A stretch of 34,370 bases of DNA from Hyphomicrobiales bacterium. GTDB taxonomy: Bacteria > Pseudomonadota > Alphaproteobacteria > Rhizobiales > Aestuariivirgaceae. Below are positions 13,434 through 22,197 of this stretch, one piece after another. The position numbers were made by a program, and so were the translations under genes. Position 1 is the first letter of the stretch; each line of letters starts with the position of its first letter. The notes under the pieces are model-generated. The model ran no database searches. It saw only the letters and a program-made list of their open reading frames with translations, and had not been told where the DNA came from. The stretch spans positions 1 through 34,370 of the forward strand of contig JANYHB010000056.1 of the NCBI GenBank assembly GCA_025359265.1, written 5' to 3'.

Positions 13434-15191
13434 ATGAGATTTCTCTCAATGGCACAACTTCGTAGGCGAGCAGTGCTCTTTGCCGCGTGTCTGTTGTTGC
13501 CTGTCATTTATCTTTGGTTCAACTATCTCAACTCGGCATTTCAGCAGGTTTTGTTTGTCCAAAAAGAACAACAAGGTATCGAATTAGCCAGTTTGCTCGT
13601 CGAAGAAATTTTTGACGGGATTATAACCGGTCACTCCCGCCTGAACGAGCTTGCAGATAATTTTCACATCACCATTGAGCCAGGAATCGGCAAACTGCCA
13701 AACACCTACAAATTTCATTTGTTGAAAAAACTGCAATTGGAAATCAGCACCAAATCGCAACTTGTTCTCGATTCCGATAAAACTACTCATTATCTCATTT
13801 CAGCGGGATTTGTGCGGGCTTCCGAGGCGCTTGATCATTTTGCCACGGCAACCGTGCTGGCTGCATCTGCTGTGGGTCTTTCGCACGATGAAAACAGTTC
13901 CAACACGGCACCAATTTTGCTCGCGTCACAATTAGGGAGTTCAATCACGAATTTGGATGGGGCAGCCGAGGATCTCGACTATTCCTGCAACTGCGATGAT
14001 AATGCCACGCCTGACTATCTCGACATTAAACAAAAACTGATACCCTTCCGCAATAGAGGAACTGCAGCACTAAAAGTTTTGTCCTCCACCTCAGACCGAG
14101 AAGCTGCGTTAAACCAGGTGGGCGAACTTTTGACGTTGGCTGAACTCTCACACGTGGGCACCGCCTACAACACTTTTTTTGAAGCGGTTTCCAAAAAAAT
14201 AGCCCGAAGCCTTGCGCACCGACTCTGGGCGCTATGGCTCAACATCGGATTGATCACTGGGGTAGGATCAGTCATTTCAACTTTTGGTTTATGGGTCACT
14301 TTTTCCATCTTCCGGAGCAGCGCCAAAGTGATGCGTGATTTGGGTGACTCGCTGACGCAATCCAAGGCTGCGCTGTTGAACACGCAGAGAATGAGCGACG
14401 AGGTTGCCGGGCTAAACCACGACTTGGCCACAAAGATCAGTGAACTGGAAAAAGCCCAAAAAGAATTGCTGGATAAGTCCCGCTTTGAACAGCTCGGTCA
14501 ACTCACTGCAACCGTGGCCCACGAAATTCGCAATCCGTTGGGCACCATCCGCACGTCGGCCTTTTCGATTGGGAGAAAAATGGGGAAAGATAATCCCTTG
14601 ATAGGCCCACAATTGGCACGAATTTCCAAAGGCATTGAGCGTTGCGATAACATTATAACCCAACTTCTCGATTTTTCGCGTACCAAAGAGATTGATGCCC
14701 AACCGGGGAACTTGGATGATTGGATGTTAAGTTGCCTGCAGGAAGAAATTGAACGACTGCCCAAAGAGTTGAGCATTCATTGCGACCTTCGATTACAAAA
14801 AACGCTGGTTCCTTTCGATGGGGCGCGGTTGCGCCGCGCTGTGGTGAATGTTATACAAAATGCTGTTGATGCTCTGACGGCACATGCCAAATCGCCGAAA
14901 CCGGAAGGCCCTGAAGCGCCGACCATTTGGGTTACCACCTTGCAAAATGACACTCACGCTTTGATCGAAATCAAGGACAACGGGCCGGGCATTCCAGCAG
15001 AAGTCTTGCCAAAAGTAATGGAGCCGTTATTCACGACAAAGAGCTTTGGTACTGGTTTGGGGCTATCCGCTGTCGCCCAAATTGCGCAACAACATGGGGG
15101 GATTTTGCGGGTTGAGTCTGAAATTGGCACGGGTGCAAAGTTCACCATTTCTCTTGCCCTCGCCACCCTGCAAGCACGGCTAGCGGCTTGA
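13434..15191 (+). CDS. Membrane-bound sensor histidine kinase (orphan)
   Basis: A 585-residue kinase. A transmembrane segment at about residues 14-33 and a second at about 270-292 (WLNIGLITGVGSVISTFGLW) enclose a periplasmic domain of about 235 residues. A coiled coil (about 300-350) leads to the HisKA domain with phospho-acceptor His363 in ATVAHEIRNPLGTI. The HATPase domain has N box NVIQNAVDAL, G1 DNGPGIP, F box PLFTTKSFGTGLGLSAVAQI. No response regulator is adjacent, so its partner is elsewhere. It sits between rplI and dnaB, genes that are normally neighbours, which suggests insertion. An alternative start is ATG 13449. The signal is unknown. Confidence 0.93.
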   Translation: MRFLSMAQLRRRAVLFAACLLLPVIYLWFNYLNSAFQQVLFVQKEQQGIELASLLVEEIFDGIITGHSRLNELADNFHITIEPGIGKLPNTYKFHLLKKLQLEISTKSQLVLDSDKTTHYLISAGFVRASEALDHFATATVLAASAVGLSHDENSSNTAPILLASQLGSSITNLDGAAEDLDYSCNCDDNATPDYLDIKQKLIPFRNRGTAALKVLSSTSDREAALNQVGELLTLAELSHVGTAYNTFFEAVSKKIARSLAHRLWALWLNIGLITGVGSVISTFGLWVTFSIFRSSAKVMRDLGDSLTQSKAALLNTQRMSDEVAGLNHDLATKISELEKAQKELLDKSRFEQLGQLTATVAHEIRNPLGTIRTSAFSIGRKMGKDNPLIGPQLARISKGIERCDNIITQLLDFSRTKEIDAQPGNLDDWMLSCLQEEIERLPKELSIHCDLRLQKTLVPFDGARLRRAVVNVIQNAVDALTAHAKSPKPEGPEAPTIWVTTLQNDTHALIEIKDNGPGIPAEVLPKVMEPLFTTKSFGTGLGLSAVAQIAQQHGGILRVESEIGTGAKFTISLALATLQARLAA

Positions 15192-15307
15192 GCAAGCGCT
15201 TTGGGGAGCAGGCGTTGACGGTGACTAAAACCTATGGCTTTCGGTGAATAACGGGCAAAAAAGCTGCAAAGCTCTAACAATTGCCAAAATTCTGCTATTC
15301 TCAGCGG

Positions 15308-16798
15308 ATGACCGCTACCTCTCTCCGCGCCATTGAAGCACCTGATCAACTTTCCCGTTTACCACCGCAAAACTTGGAGGCCGAGCAGGCATTGCTGGGC
15401 GCAATCCTTTCCAATAACGAAGCGGCAGACCGTGTGACGCAATTTTTAGCGCCGGAGCATTTTTCAGAAGCTGTGCATGCGCGGATTTATGAGGCCGCCA
15501 CAACGCTTATCCGTTTGGGCAAGCTGGCTTCGCCGGTCACGCTTAAAACCCATTTCGAAAATGACCAGACACTGAAAGAAATCGGTGGCCCGGTTTATCT
15601 TGCGCGGTTGGCTGCTTCCGCCACCACCATAATCAACGCCGGTGAATATGGCCGCATGATTTTTGAATTGGCGCAGCGCCGCAAGTTGATTGCGTTGGGC
15701 ACGGATGTGGTGAACGAAGCTTTTGAGCCAGAGATTGAGTCGACAACCAAAGACATGATCGAAAAAACCGAAGCCGCGCTTTACAATCTGGCGGAGAAGG
15801 GCCAGTTCGGCAAAGGCTTCCAGATGTTCCAAAGCGCCATGGCAAAGGCCATTGATATGGCTTCAGCCGCCTATCAACGCGATGGGCATCTCTCTGGCAT
15901 TTCTTGTGGCCTTACCGACATCGATGAAAAGATGGGCGGTTTGCAACGCTCCGACTTGATCATCCTGGCAGGCCGCCCAGCCATGGGCAAAACCGCTTTG
16001 GCCACCAACATCGCATATCATGTAGCCAAGAATTATAAAGCCATCTACCAAACCGATGGCACGATGAAAGTTGAAGATGGCGCAGTCGTGGCCTTCTTCT
16101 CGCTCGAAATGAGTTCCGAGCAGTTGGCAACGCGTATCATCGCCGAACAAACCGCCATCTCATCCGAAGAAATTCGTCGGGGTAAAATCAGTGAAGAAGA
16201 ATTTCAGCGCTTGGTGGAAGTGAGCCGCGATTTACAGAGCTTGCCGCTTTACATTGATGATACGGGCGGACTTTCCATTGCGCAACTTGCGGCACGCGCG
16301 CGAAGGCTGAAACGTCAACGCGGTCTTGGCCTGATCATCGTGGATTATCTTCAGCTTCTCGCAGGTTCAGCGCGCAAAGCCTCGGAAGGCCGCGTGCAGG
16401 AAGTCACAGAAATCACCGTGGGCCTGAAGGCGCTGGCCAAGGAATTGGATGTGCCGATCATCGCGCTCTCGCAGCTTTCGCGGCAAGTGGAATCGCGTGA
16501 TGACAAGCGCCCGCAACTTTCAGACTTGCGTGAATCCGGCTCAATCGAGCAAGACGCGGACGTGGTGTTGTTTGTTTATCGCGAAGAATATTATTTGCAG
16601 CGCTTGGAACCGCAAGTGGGATCAACCGATCATCAAGCTTGGCAAGAGAAGATGAACCGCGCCCACGGCAAGGCCGAAGTGATCATCGGTAAGCAACGTC
16701 ACGGCCCCACAGGAACGATTGACTTGCAGTTTGAAGGCAGGCTCACAAAATTCTCTAATCTGGCCCGCGAAGACAGGCTGCCTGAGCGCTTTGCCTAG
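15308..16798 (+). CDS. dnaB: Replicative DNA helicase DnaB
   Basis: A 496-residue hexameric helicase of the replication fork. The N-domain opens PPQNLEAEQALLGAILSNNE; the RecA-like domain has Walker A GRPAMGKT (residues 222-229), Walker B LIIVDYLQLL and the SQLSRQVE and DLRESGSIEQDADVV motifs. No intein is present. I chose ATG 15308 because homologues start just before the LRAIE/LPPQN segment. It ends 3 bp before the stop of the convergent radical SAM gene. Confidence 0.96.
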   Translation: MTATSLRAIEAPDQLSRLPPQNLEAEQALLGAILSNNEAADRVTQFLAPEHFSEAVHARIYEAATTLIRLGKLASPVTLKTHFENDQTLKEIGGPVYLARLAASATTIINAGEYGRMIFELAQRRKLIALGTDVVNEAFEPEIESTTKDMIEKTEAALYNLAEKGQFGKGFQMFQSAMAKAIDMASAAYQRDGHLSGISCGLTDIDEKMGGLQRSDLIILAGRPAMGKTALATNIAYHVAKNYKAIYQTDGTMKVEDGAVVAFFSLEMSSEQLATRIIAEQTAISSEEIRRGKISEEEFQRLVEVSRDLQSLPLYIDDTGGLSIAQLAARARRLKRQRGLGLIIVDYLQLLAGSARKASEGRVQEVTEITVGLKALAKELDVPIIALSQLSRQVESRDDKRPQLSDLRESGSIEQDADVVLFVYREEYYLQRLEPQVGSTDHQAWQEKMNRAHGKAEVIIGKQRHGPTGTIDLQFEGRLTKFSNLAREDRLPERFA

Positions 16799-16801
16799 AA
16801 A

Positions 16802-17848
16802 TTATGTCTTGTCTCGATAGTGATGGCGCCGGCCACTCGGGTCGGCGATTTCATAAGCGCCGCCTGGCGTTTCGCTAACATAGTCGGGCCCAATCGGCAC
16901 TTTGCCAAATCCACCGGGAATATCGATAACATAAGTCGGCTGCGCAATACCTGAAAGTTTGCCGCGCAATGAGCGCATGATTTCCTGCCCACGCTTGATC
17001 GAAACCCGAAAATGGCTGGTGCCTTTGGCCCGGTCTAAATGATGCAGGTAGTAAGGCTTCACGCGGTTGGCGACGAGGGCGCGAAACAAAGTGGCCAGAA
17101 TTTCTGCATCATCATTCACGCCCTTTAGCAAAACCGTTTGCGAGAGCAGGGGAATTCCCGCCCGTGTCAATCGCTTGAGGCTTTTGCACACCGTTTGGCT
17201 AAGTTCAGCTGCGTGGTTCACATGCACCGCGACATATACCGCTGGTCGAACGCTCAGAATTTTCAACAGGGCAGGCGTAATACGCGTTGGTTCAACCAGA
17301 GGCACGCGGGTGTGTATGCGGATCACCTGCACATGCGCAATTGCTGCCAGCTGTTGCATAATTTCTTTGAGGCGCCGATCAGACAACACCAGCGGATCAC
17401 CACCAGATAAAATCACCTCATGGATTTGGGGTTGTGCCGCGATATAAGCAAAAGCGGTGCTCAGTTCCGCCGTGCTGAGCATGGCCGCTGATTTTCCCAC
17501 GGTCTCACGGCGAAAACAAAAGCGGCAATAGACTTGGCAAGTATGTGTGGGCGTGAGCAGAAGCCGATCTTGATAACGGTGGATAATGCCTTTCACTTTG
17601 CTATGGGCGCCATCGCCTGTTGGATCGGCCAATTCATCCGCAAGTACGTTCAGTTCGTTTGCTGATGGAACATATTGCCGAAACAGCGGATCTGTGAAAT
17701 CAGCTGATTTAATCTGTTTCAAAACCTCGGGCGTTAAACGCGTGCTGAAATTTTCTTCAACTTTGGCGAGGGCTTTCAATTGCACCGAAGGCACAAGCCC
17801 GTGAGCTGCGAGCCCCGCGACCGACGAAATAGCCCGTGGTTTAGACAT
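16802..17848 (-). CDS. Lysine 2,3-aminomutase-like radical SAM enzyme (EpmB-type)
   Basis: A 348-residue radical SAM, PLP-dependent enzyme. The cluster motif C-x3-C-x2-C is in THTCQVYCRFCFRRE (Cys104, 108, 111), SAM-binding ILSGGDPLVL follows, and the PLP lysine is probably in IPGGFGKVPIG. The size matches EpmB (about 342), which makes beta-lysine for modification of elongation factor P, rather than the larger clostridial KamA. Neither epmA nor efp is in the window, so EpmB function is an inference. The ATG (17848..17846) overlaps the end of gph by 8 bp, so the two are co-translated. Confidence 0.87.
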   Translation of the reverse strand: MSKPRAISSVAGLAAHGLVPSVQLKALAKVEENFSTRLTPEVLKQIKSADFTDPLFRQYVPSANELNVLADELADPTGDGAHSKVKGIIHRYQDRLLLTPTHTCQVYCRFCFRRETVGKSAAMLSTAELSTAFAYIAAQPQIHEVILSGGDPLVLSDRRLKEIMQQLAAIAHVQVIRIHTRVPLVEPTRITPALLKILSVRPAVYVAVHVNHAAELSQTVCKSLKRLTRAGIPLLSQTVLLKGVNDDAEILATLFRALVANRVKPYYLHHLDRAKGTSHFRVSIKRGQEIMRSLRGKLSGIAQPTYVIDIPGGFGKVPIGPDYVSETPGGAYEIADPSGRRHHYRDKT

Positions 17849-18506
17849 GGCGCAAAACAATGGGCCAGGCTTCGTCGTAATGATCAATCACATAATCCGG
17901 TTTGAACGTTGAGACATGTTGAAGAGTGTAGCCGAAACTCACCGCCACCACGGGCACTCCGGCATTTTGTGCGGTGCGAATATCAGTTTCGCTGTCACCA
18001 AACATCATCGTTTGCAACGGCGCAACCCCCAGCCTGCGCGCCACTTCGAAATAGGGTTCAGGATTTGGTTTCATGATGGGCAACGTGTCGCCACCCACCA
18101 CGGCCTTAAAATACTTTGAAATGCCGATCTGATCCAGCAGCTTGTGCGAAAGCCTTTCCACTTTGTTGGTACAAACCCCCATTTTTAAACCAGCCGCAGT
18201 GGCTTTTTCCAGCAACGCCACAACGCCAGAAAATAGTTTGGAATGTGCGACAATATTTTTGCCGTAATAGCCCAGAAATAATGTCTGTAATTGCTGCAAG
18301 GTGGCCTCATCAGGCAGCGGACCGCTGGCTTCAAGCCCAAGTTTAATCAAGGCCATGGAGCCGTGGCCCACAAACTGGCGCAATTGTGCGGCAGTGATTT
18401 CAGGCCGCCCGGCAAATTGCAATACATGGTTTGTGGCCATCATTAAATCCGGCGCGGTATCGACCAAGGTTCCATCAAGATCAAAAATGAGTGCTTCAAT
18501 GGGCAT
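17841..18506 (-). CDS. gph: Phosphoglycolate phosphatase (HAD superfamily)
   Basis: A 221-residue HAD hydrolase: motif I DLDGTLVDTAPDLMMA, motif II Thr in VCTNK, motif III Lys and motif IV FGDSETDIRTAQNAG. The helical cap (about residues 15-90) fits Gph, which removes 2-phosphoglycolate formed during DNA repair or photorespiration-like reactions. I chose the start MPIEALIFDLDG at 18506; longer forms add non-homologous residues. It is divergent from the gabD-rpiA-gor operon; gph close to rpiA and gor is a familiar Rhizobiales grouping. Confidence 0.9.
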   Translation of the reverse strand: MPIEALIFDLDGTLVDTAPDLMMATNHVLQFAGRPEITAAQLRQFVGHGSMALIKLGLEASGPLPDEATLQQLQTLFLGYYGKNIVAHSKLFSGVVALLEKATAAGLKMGVCTNKVERLSHKLLDQIGISKYFKAVVGGDTLPIMKPNPEPYFEVARRLGVAPLQTMMFGDSETDIRTAQNAGVPVVAVSFGYTLQHVSTFKPDYVIDHYDEAWPIVLRHV

Positions 18507-18586
18507 GCAATTTCCGTTTGGGTGGTGTGTTTGTGTGGCTATAGGGCCTGTGCTATCTGCACGCCATATCATTGTTGGAGCCCGAA

Positions 18587-20077
18587 ATGGACATTGCAAA
18601 AAGCCAAGCGCTGAAAGACCTGTTGAAAGATAAAAGCCTGCTGAAGCAGGAATGTTATATCAACGGCCAGTGGATTGCTGGTGAAGTTACGATTGATGTT
18701 ACGAACCCGGTGGATGGGCGCGTGATTGGCCAAGTGCCCAAACTCGGTCAAGCCGAAACCCGGTCTGCTATAGAAGGCGCCAAAGCGGCCCAAAAGCTCT
18801 GGGCCAAAAAAACCGCCAAAGATCGCGGCATCATTTTGCGCAAATGGTTCACCTTGATGATGGAAAACCAAGAGGACCTGGCTCAAATCCTCACCGCCGA
18901 ACAGGGCAAACCCATCACCGAGTCGCGTGGCGAAATCGCCTATGGTGCCAGTTTTATTGAATGGTTCGCCGAAGAAGCGCGTCGGGTCTATGGCGAAACA
19001 TTGCCCGTGCCATTCCCCAATGGCCGCGCCGTTGTGATCAAACAGCCCGTGGGCGTCATCGCTTGCATCACGCCCTGGAATTTTCCCAACGCCATGATCA
19101 CCCGCAAGGCCGGGGCCGCACTCGCTGCCGGTTGCGCAATGGTGGTGAAGCCCGCTGCGGAAACGCCATTCTCGGCGCTGGCAATTGCCGAACTGGGCGC
19201 GCGCGCTGGCATCCCTGCTGGCGTGTTTTCAGTACTCACGGGCAAAGCCTCAGAGATTGGCGCAGAAATGTGCGTCAACCCCATTGTGCGCGGCCTGACC
19301 TTTACAGGCTCAACCGAAATCGGACGGATGTTGATGGCCCAATGCGCGCCCACCATAAAAAAGCTGGGCCTCGAACTTGGCGGCAACGCGCCATTCATCG
19401 TGTTTGATGATGCTGATTTGGATGCAGCCGTAGCAGGGGCCATGGCCTCCAAATATCGCAACAATGGCCAAACTTGCGTCTGCGCCAACCGCATTTATGT
19501 GCAAGAAGGCGTTTATGATGCCTTCGCCACCAAACTGGCGGAAGCTGTCAAAAAGCTCAACGTCGGCAATGGCGCAATGGACGGGATTACCACTGGCCCG
19601 CTGATCAACGCCGCCGCAGTTGCAAAGGTGCAAGAACACATCGCTGACGCTGTGGCCAAAGGCGGCACCATCACACTGGGTGGCAAGTCACTGGGCGGCA
19701 ATTTCTTTGAGCCCACCATCATCACAGGCGTAACAGCCAACATGGCCATGGCGCGTGAGGAAACTTTTGGCCCCGTGGCCCCGCTGTTCAAATTCAAAAC
19801 TGAAGCAGAAGTGATCGCAGCCGCCAATAATACTGAGTTTGGCCTTGCCTGTTATTTCTATAGCCGGGACATTGGCCGGGTGTGGCGCGTGGGCGAAGCG
19901 CTGGAATATGGCATGGTGGGCATTAACGAAGGCATCATTTCCACGGCTGAAGCACCCTTCGGTGGGGTTAAGGAAAGTGGCCTGGGTCGCGAAGGATCAC
20001 ACCACGGCATGGAAGAATATGTTGAAGTGAAATACATGTTAATGGGTGGGTTGCAAATGGAGACAAACAGCAAATGA
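18587..20077 (+). CDS. gabD: NAD(P)-dependent succinate-semialdehyde dehydrogenase
   Basis: A 496-residue aldehyde dehydrogenase of the GabD group. The general base Glu263 is in LELGGNAPF and the nucleophile Cys297 in NNGQTCVCANR; ITPWNFPNAMITRK and the closing PFGGVKESGLGREGSHHGME are also family motifs. It oxidises succinate semialdehyde (GABA breakdown) to succinate, normally with NADP+. The ATG at 18587 has GGAG 6 nt upstream. The stop overlaps the rpiA ATG (ATGA). Joined to rpiA and gor, it would supply NADPH in the same transcript that makes a user of it. Confidence 0.93.
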   Translation: MDIAKSQALKDLLKDKSLLKQECYINGQWIAGEVTIDVTNPVDGRVIGQVPKLGQAETRSAIEGAKAAQKLWAKKTAKDRGIILRKWFTLMMENQEDLAQILTAEQGKPITESRGEIAYGASFIEWFAEEARRVYGETLPVPFPNGRAVVIKQPVGVIACITPWNFPNAMITRKAGAALAAGCAMVVKPAAETPFSALAIAELGARAGIPAGVFSVLTGKASEIGAEMCVNPIVRGLTFTGSTEIGRMLMAQCAPTIKKLGLELGGNAPFIVFDDADLDAAVAGAMASKYRNNGQTCVCANRIYVQEGVYDAFATKLAEAVKKLNVGNGAMDGITTGPLINAAAVAKVQEHIADAVAKGGTITLGGKSLGGNFFEPTIITGVTANMAMAREETFGPVAPLFKFKTEAEVIAAANNTEFGLACYFYSRDIGRVWRVGEALEYGMVGINEGIISTAEAPFGGVKESGLGREGSHHGMEEYVEVKYMLMGGLQMETNSK

Positions 20078-20778
20078 GCGCCGACAAACAAAAAAAGGCC
20101 GCCGCGGAATTTGCGCTCAAGGTTGTGGATAATGACGTCAAGATTGGCCTTGGATCTGGCTCCACCGCAAACTATTTTATTGAGGCGGCAGCGGCCAAGG
20201 TGAAGCGCGATAAATTGAACACCATTTTCGTGGCAACGTCAGCGGCCTCCACGGCTTTGGCGCAGAAACTGGGCATGAACCTCAAAAATATCGAAGATGT
20301 GCCTTATCTGGATTTCACTGTTGATGGTGCCGATGAGATTGATCCGCAGTTTCGCATGATCAAGGGCGGCGGTGGGGCCTTGCACCGTGAAAAAATCGTC
20401 GCATCCTCATCGCGCTTTGTGGTTTGTATTTGTGATGAATCAAAAAAGGTGGAGACTTTGGGGGCTTACCCCCTGCCGATTGAAGTTTCGCGCTTTGGCG
20501 TGAACCCCACCGCCTGGAAAATAGAGGGCATGTTGCCACAACTGGGCTATACGGATGTAAAAATGCGCCTGCGTGCCAATGCTGATGGCAAACCTTTTAT
20601 GACGGATGGCGGCAACGCAATCATCGATCTCCAAATGGGCAAAATTACTGATCCAGAAAGATTGGAGAATGTGCTGAACAATATGCCTGGCGTCATTGAG
20701 GTGGGTTTGTTCATAGGCCTTTGCGGCGTTGTCATGTTGGCCACTGACAAGGGTGTACAAGAGATTACCAGACCATGA
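20074..20778 (+). CDS. rpiA: Ribose-5-phosphate isomerase A
   Basis: A 234-residue enzyme interconverting ribose 5-phosphate and ribulose 5-phosphate. Family motifs are GLGSGSTANYFIEA, DGADEIDPQFRMIKGGGGAL with catalytic residues, and HREKIVASSS. It overlaps gabD upstream and gor downstream by 4 bp each (ATGA), so all three are translationally coupled. Confidence 0.97.
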   Translation: MSADKQKKAAAEFALKVVDNDVKIGLGSGSTANYFIEAAAAKVKRDKLNTIFVATSAASTALAQKLGMNLKNIEDVPYLDFTVDGADEIDPQFRMIKGGGGALHREKIVASSSRFVVCICDESKKVETLGAYPLPIEVSRFGVNPTAWKIEGMLPQLGYTDVKMRLRANADGKPFMTDGGNAIIDLQMGKITDPERLENVLNNMPGVIEVGLFIGLCGVVMLATDKGVQEITRP

Positions 20779-22130
20779 ATTTTGACTATGACCTCTTCGT
20801 TATCGGCGCAGGCTCAGGCGGCGTGCGCGCTGGCCGCATTGCTGCCAAACATGGTGCGAAAGTTGCGGTTGCCGAAGAATACCGTGTGGGCGGAACTTGC
20901 GTGATCCGTGGCTGCGTGCCAAAAAAACTGTTGGTCTATGCATCGAGATTCGCCGAAGAATTTGAAGACGCCGTTGGCTTTGGCTGGACATCGCAGAAAG
21001 TTGCTTTTGATTGGTCGAAACTGATCGAAAACAAGAACAAGGAAATTGATCGCCTTAACCAGGCTTATATCCGCAACCTGGAATCCTCGGGTGCGCAACT
21101 GATTTTGGAACGTGCGAGCCTCATTGATCAGCATACTGTTCAATTGGCCTCAGGCGCAAAAGTTACCGCGAAATATATTTTGATCGCCACGGGTGCCGCT
21201 CCATTCGTGCCGCGCCATTTGCCGGGGCATGAGCTGGCCATCACCTCTAACGAGGCCTTTGAACTGGAACGCCTGCCACGCCGCATCGTGATAGTGGGAG
21301 GCGGCTATATCGCGGTGGAATTTGCCGGAATCTTTAATGGCTTGGGCGTTGAAACCGTTTTGGTTTATCGTGGTGAACAAATTCTGCGCGGTTTTGATGA
21401 CGATCTGCGCCGCCATCTTGCCGAGGAGATGAAGAAAAAGGGCATCGAAATTCTTACAAAAAGCGATGTTGAGAAGATTGAGCGATCGGGCGACGGGGTG
21501 CGTGTCACCCTCACGGATGGCAGCAAAATCGGCGCAGGCCAAATCATGTTTGCCACAGGCCGCGTTCCCAATTCGCTTGACCTTGGGCTTCAAGAAGCAG
21601 GCGTGCAGGTTACACCGCACGGGGCAGTTCAGGTGAATGAATATTCGCAAAGCACAGTAGAGAATATTTACGCGGTAGGCGATGTTACCAATCGAGTGAA
21701 CCTCACCCCTGTTGCCATTCGTGAAGGCCATGCCTTTGCCGATACCGTGTTCGGCAATAAGCCCCGCGCGGTTGATCACAGCTTGGTTCCGTCAGCGGTT
21801 TTCTCTCAGCCAGAGTTGGGAACAGTGGGCTTGACCGAAGAACAGGGCCGCAAAATGCACAAGGCCATCGATATTTATAAAACCTCTTTCCGCCCCATGA
21901 AGCACACACTTTCGGGCCGAGATGAGCGTGTGTTGATGAAACTGGTGGTGAACGGTGAAACCGATAAAGTGCTGGGCTGCCACGTCGCCGGTGAAGGGGC
22001 TGGCGAAATGGCGCAGCTGCTGGGCATTGCCGTAACCTGCGGTGCCACAAAAGCGCAGTTTGATGCAACGCTGGCCGTGCATCCCACGGCATCGGAAGAA
22101 CTGGTGACAATGCGCGAAAAAGTGAAATAG
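20775..22130 (+). CDS. gor: Glutathione-disulfide reductase
   Basis: A 451-residue FAD enzyme that reduces GSSG with NADPH. FAD motif GAGSGGVRAGRIAA, redox-active disulfide Cys42/Cys47 in GGTCVIRGCVPKK, NADPH-binding VGGGYIAVEFAG followed by Arg residues that favour NADPH (VYRGEQILRGF), and the C-terminal His-Glu base pair in VHPTASEE. Length is normal. It is the last gene of the gabD-rpiA-gor operon and ends 67 bp from the convergent sthA. Confidence 0.96.
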   Translation: MNFDYDLFVIGAGSGGVRAGRIAAKHGAKVAVAEEYRVGGTCVIRGCVPKKLLVYASRFAEEFEDAVGFGWTSQKVAFDWSKLIENKNKEIDRLNQAYIRNLESSGAQLILERASLIDQHTVQLASGAKVTAKYILIATGAAPFVPRHLPGHELAITSNEAFELERLPRRIVIVGGGYIAVEFAGIFNGLGVETVLVYRGEQILRGFDDDLRRHLAEEMKKKGIEILTKSDVEKIERSGDGVRVTLTDGSKIGAGQIMFATGRVPNSLDLGLQEAGVQVTPHGAVQVNEYSQSTVENIYAVGDVTNRVNLTPVAIREGHAFADTVFGNKPRAVDHSLVPSAVFSQPELGTVGLTEEQGRKMHKAIDIYKTSFRPMKHTLSGRDERVLMKLVVNGETDKVLGCHVAGEGAGEMAQLLGIAVTCGATKAQFDATLAVHPTASEELVTMREKVK

Positions 22131-22197
22131 ATCGGAGCATTTTTTTCTCTCACAATTTTCGTGTGGGTCTCAACACTAATTTCATTTGCTTCGGTGT

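Noticed and set aside
16802-17848. True lysine 2,3-aminomutase of lysine fermentation
   Set aside because: The protein is about 70 residues shorter than fermentative KamA and has no lysine-degradation neighbours; EpmB-type is more likely.
21150-21779. 209-codon open frame on the minus strand
   Set aside because: It is antisense to gor, with Cys/His-rich nonsense-like translation and no ribosome site.
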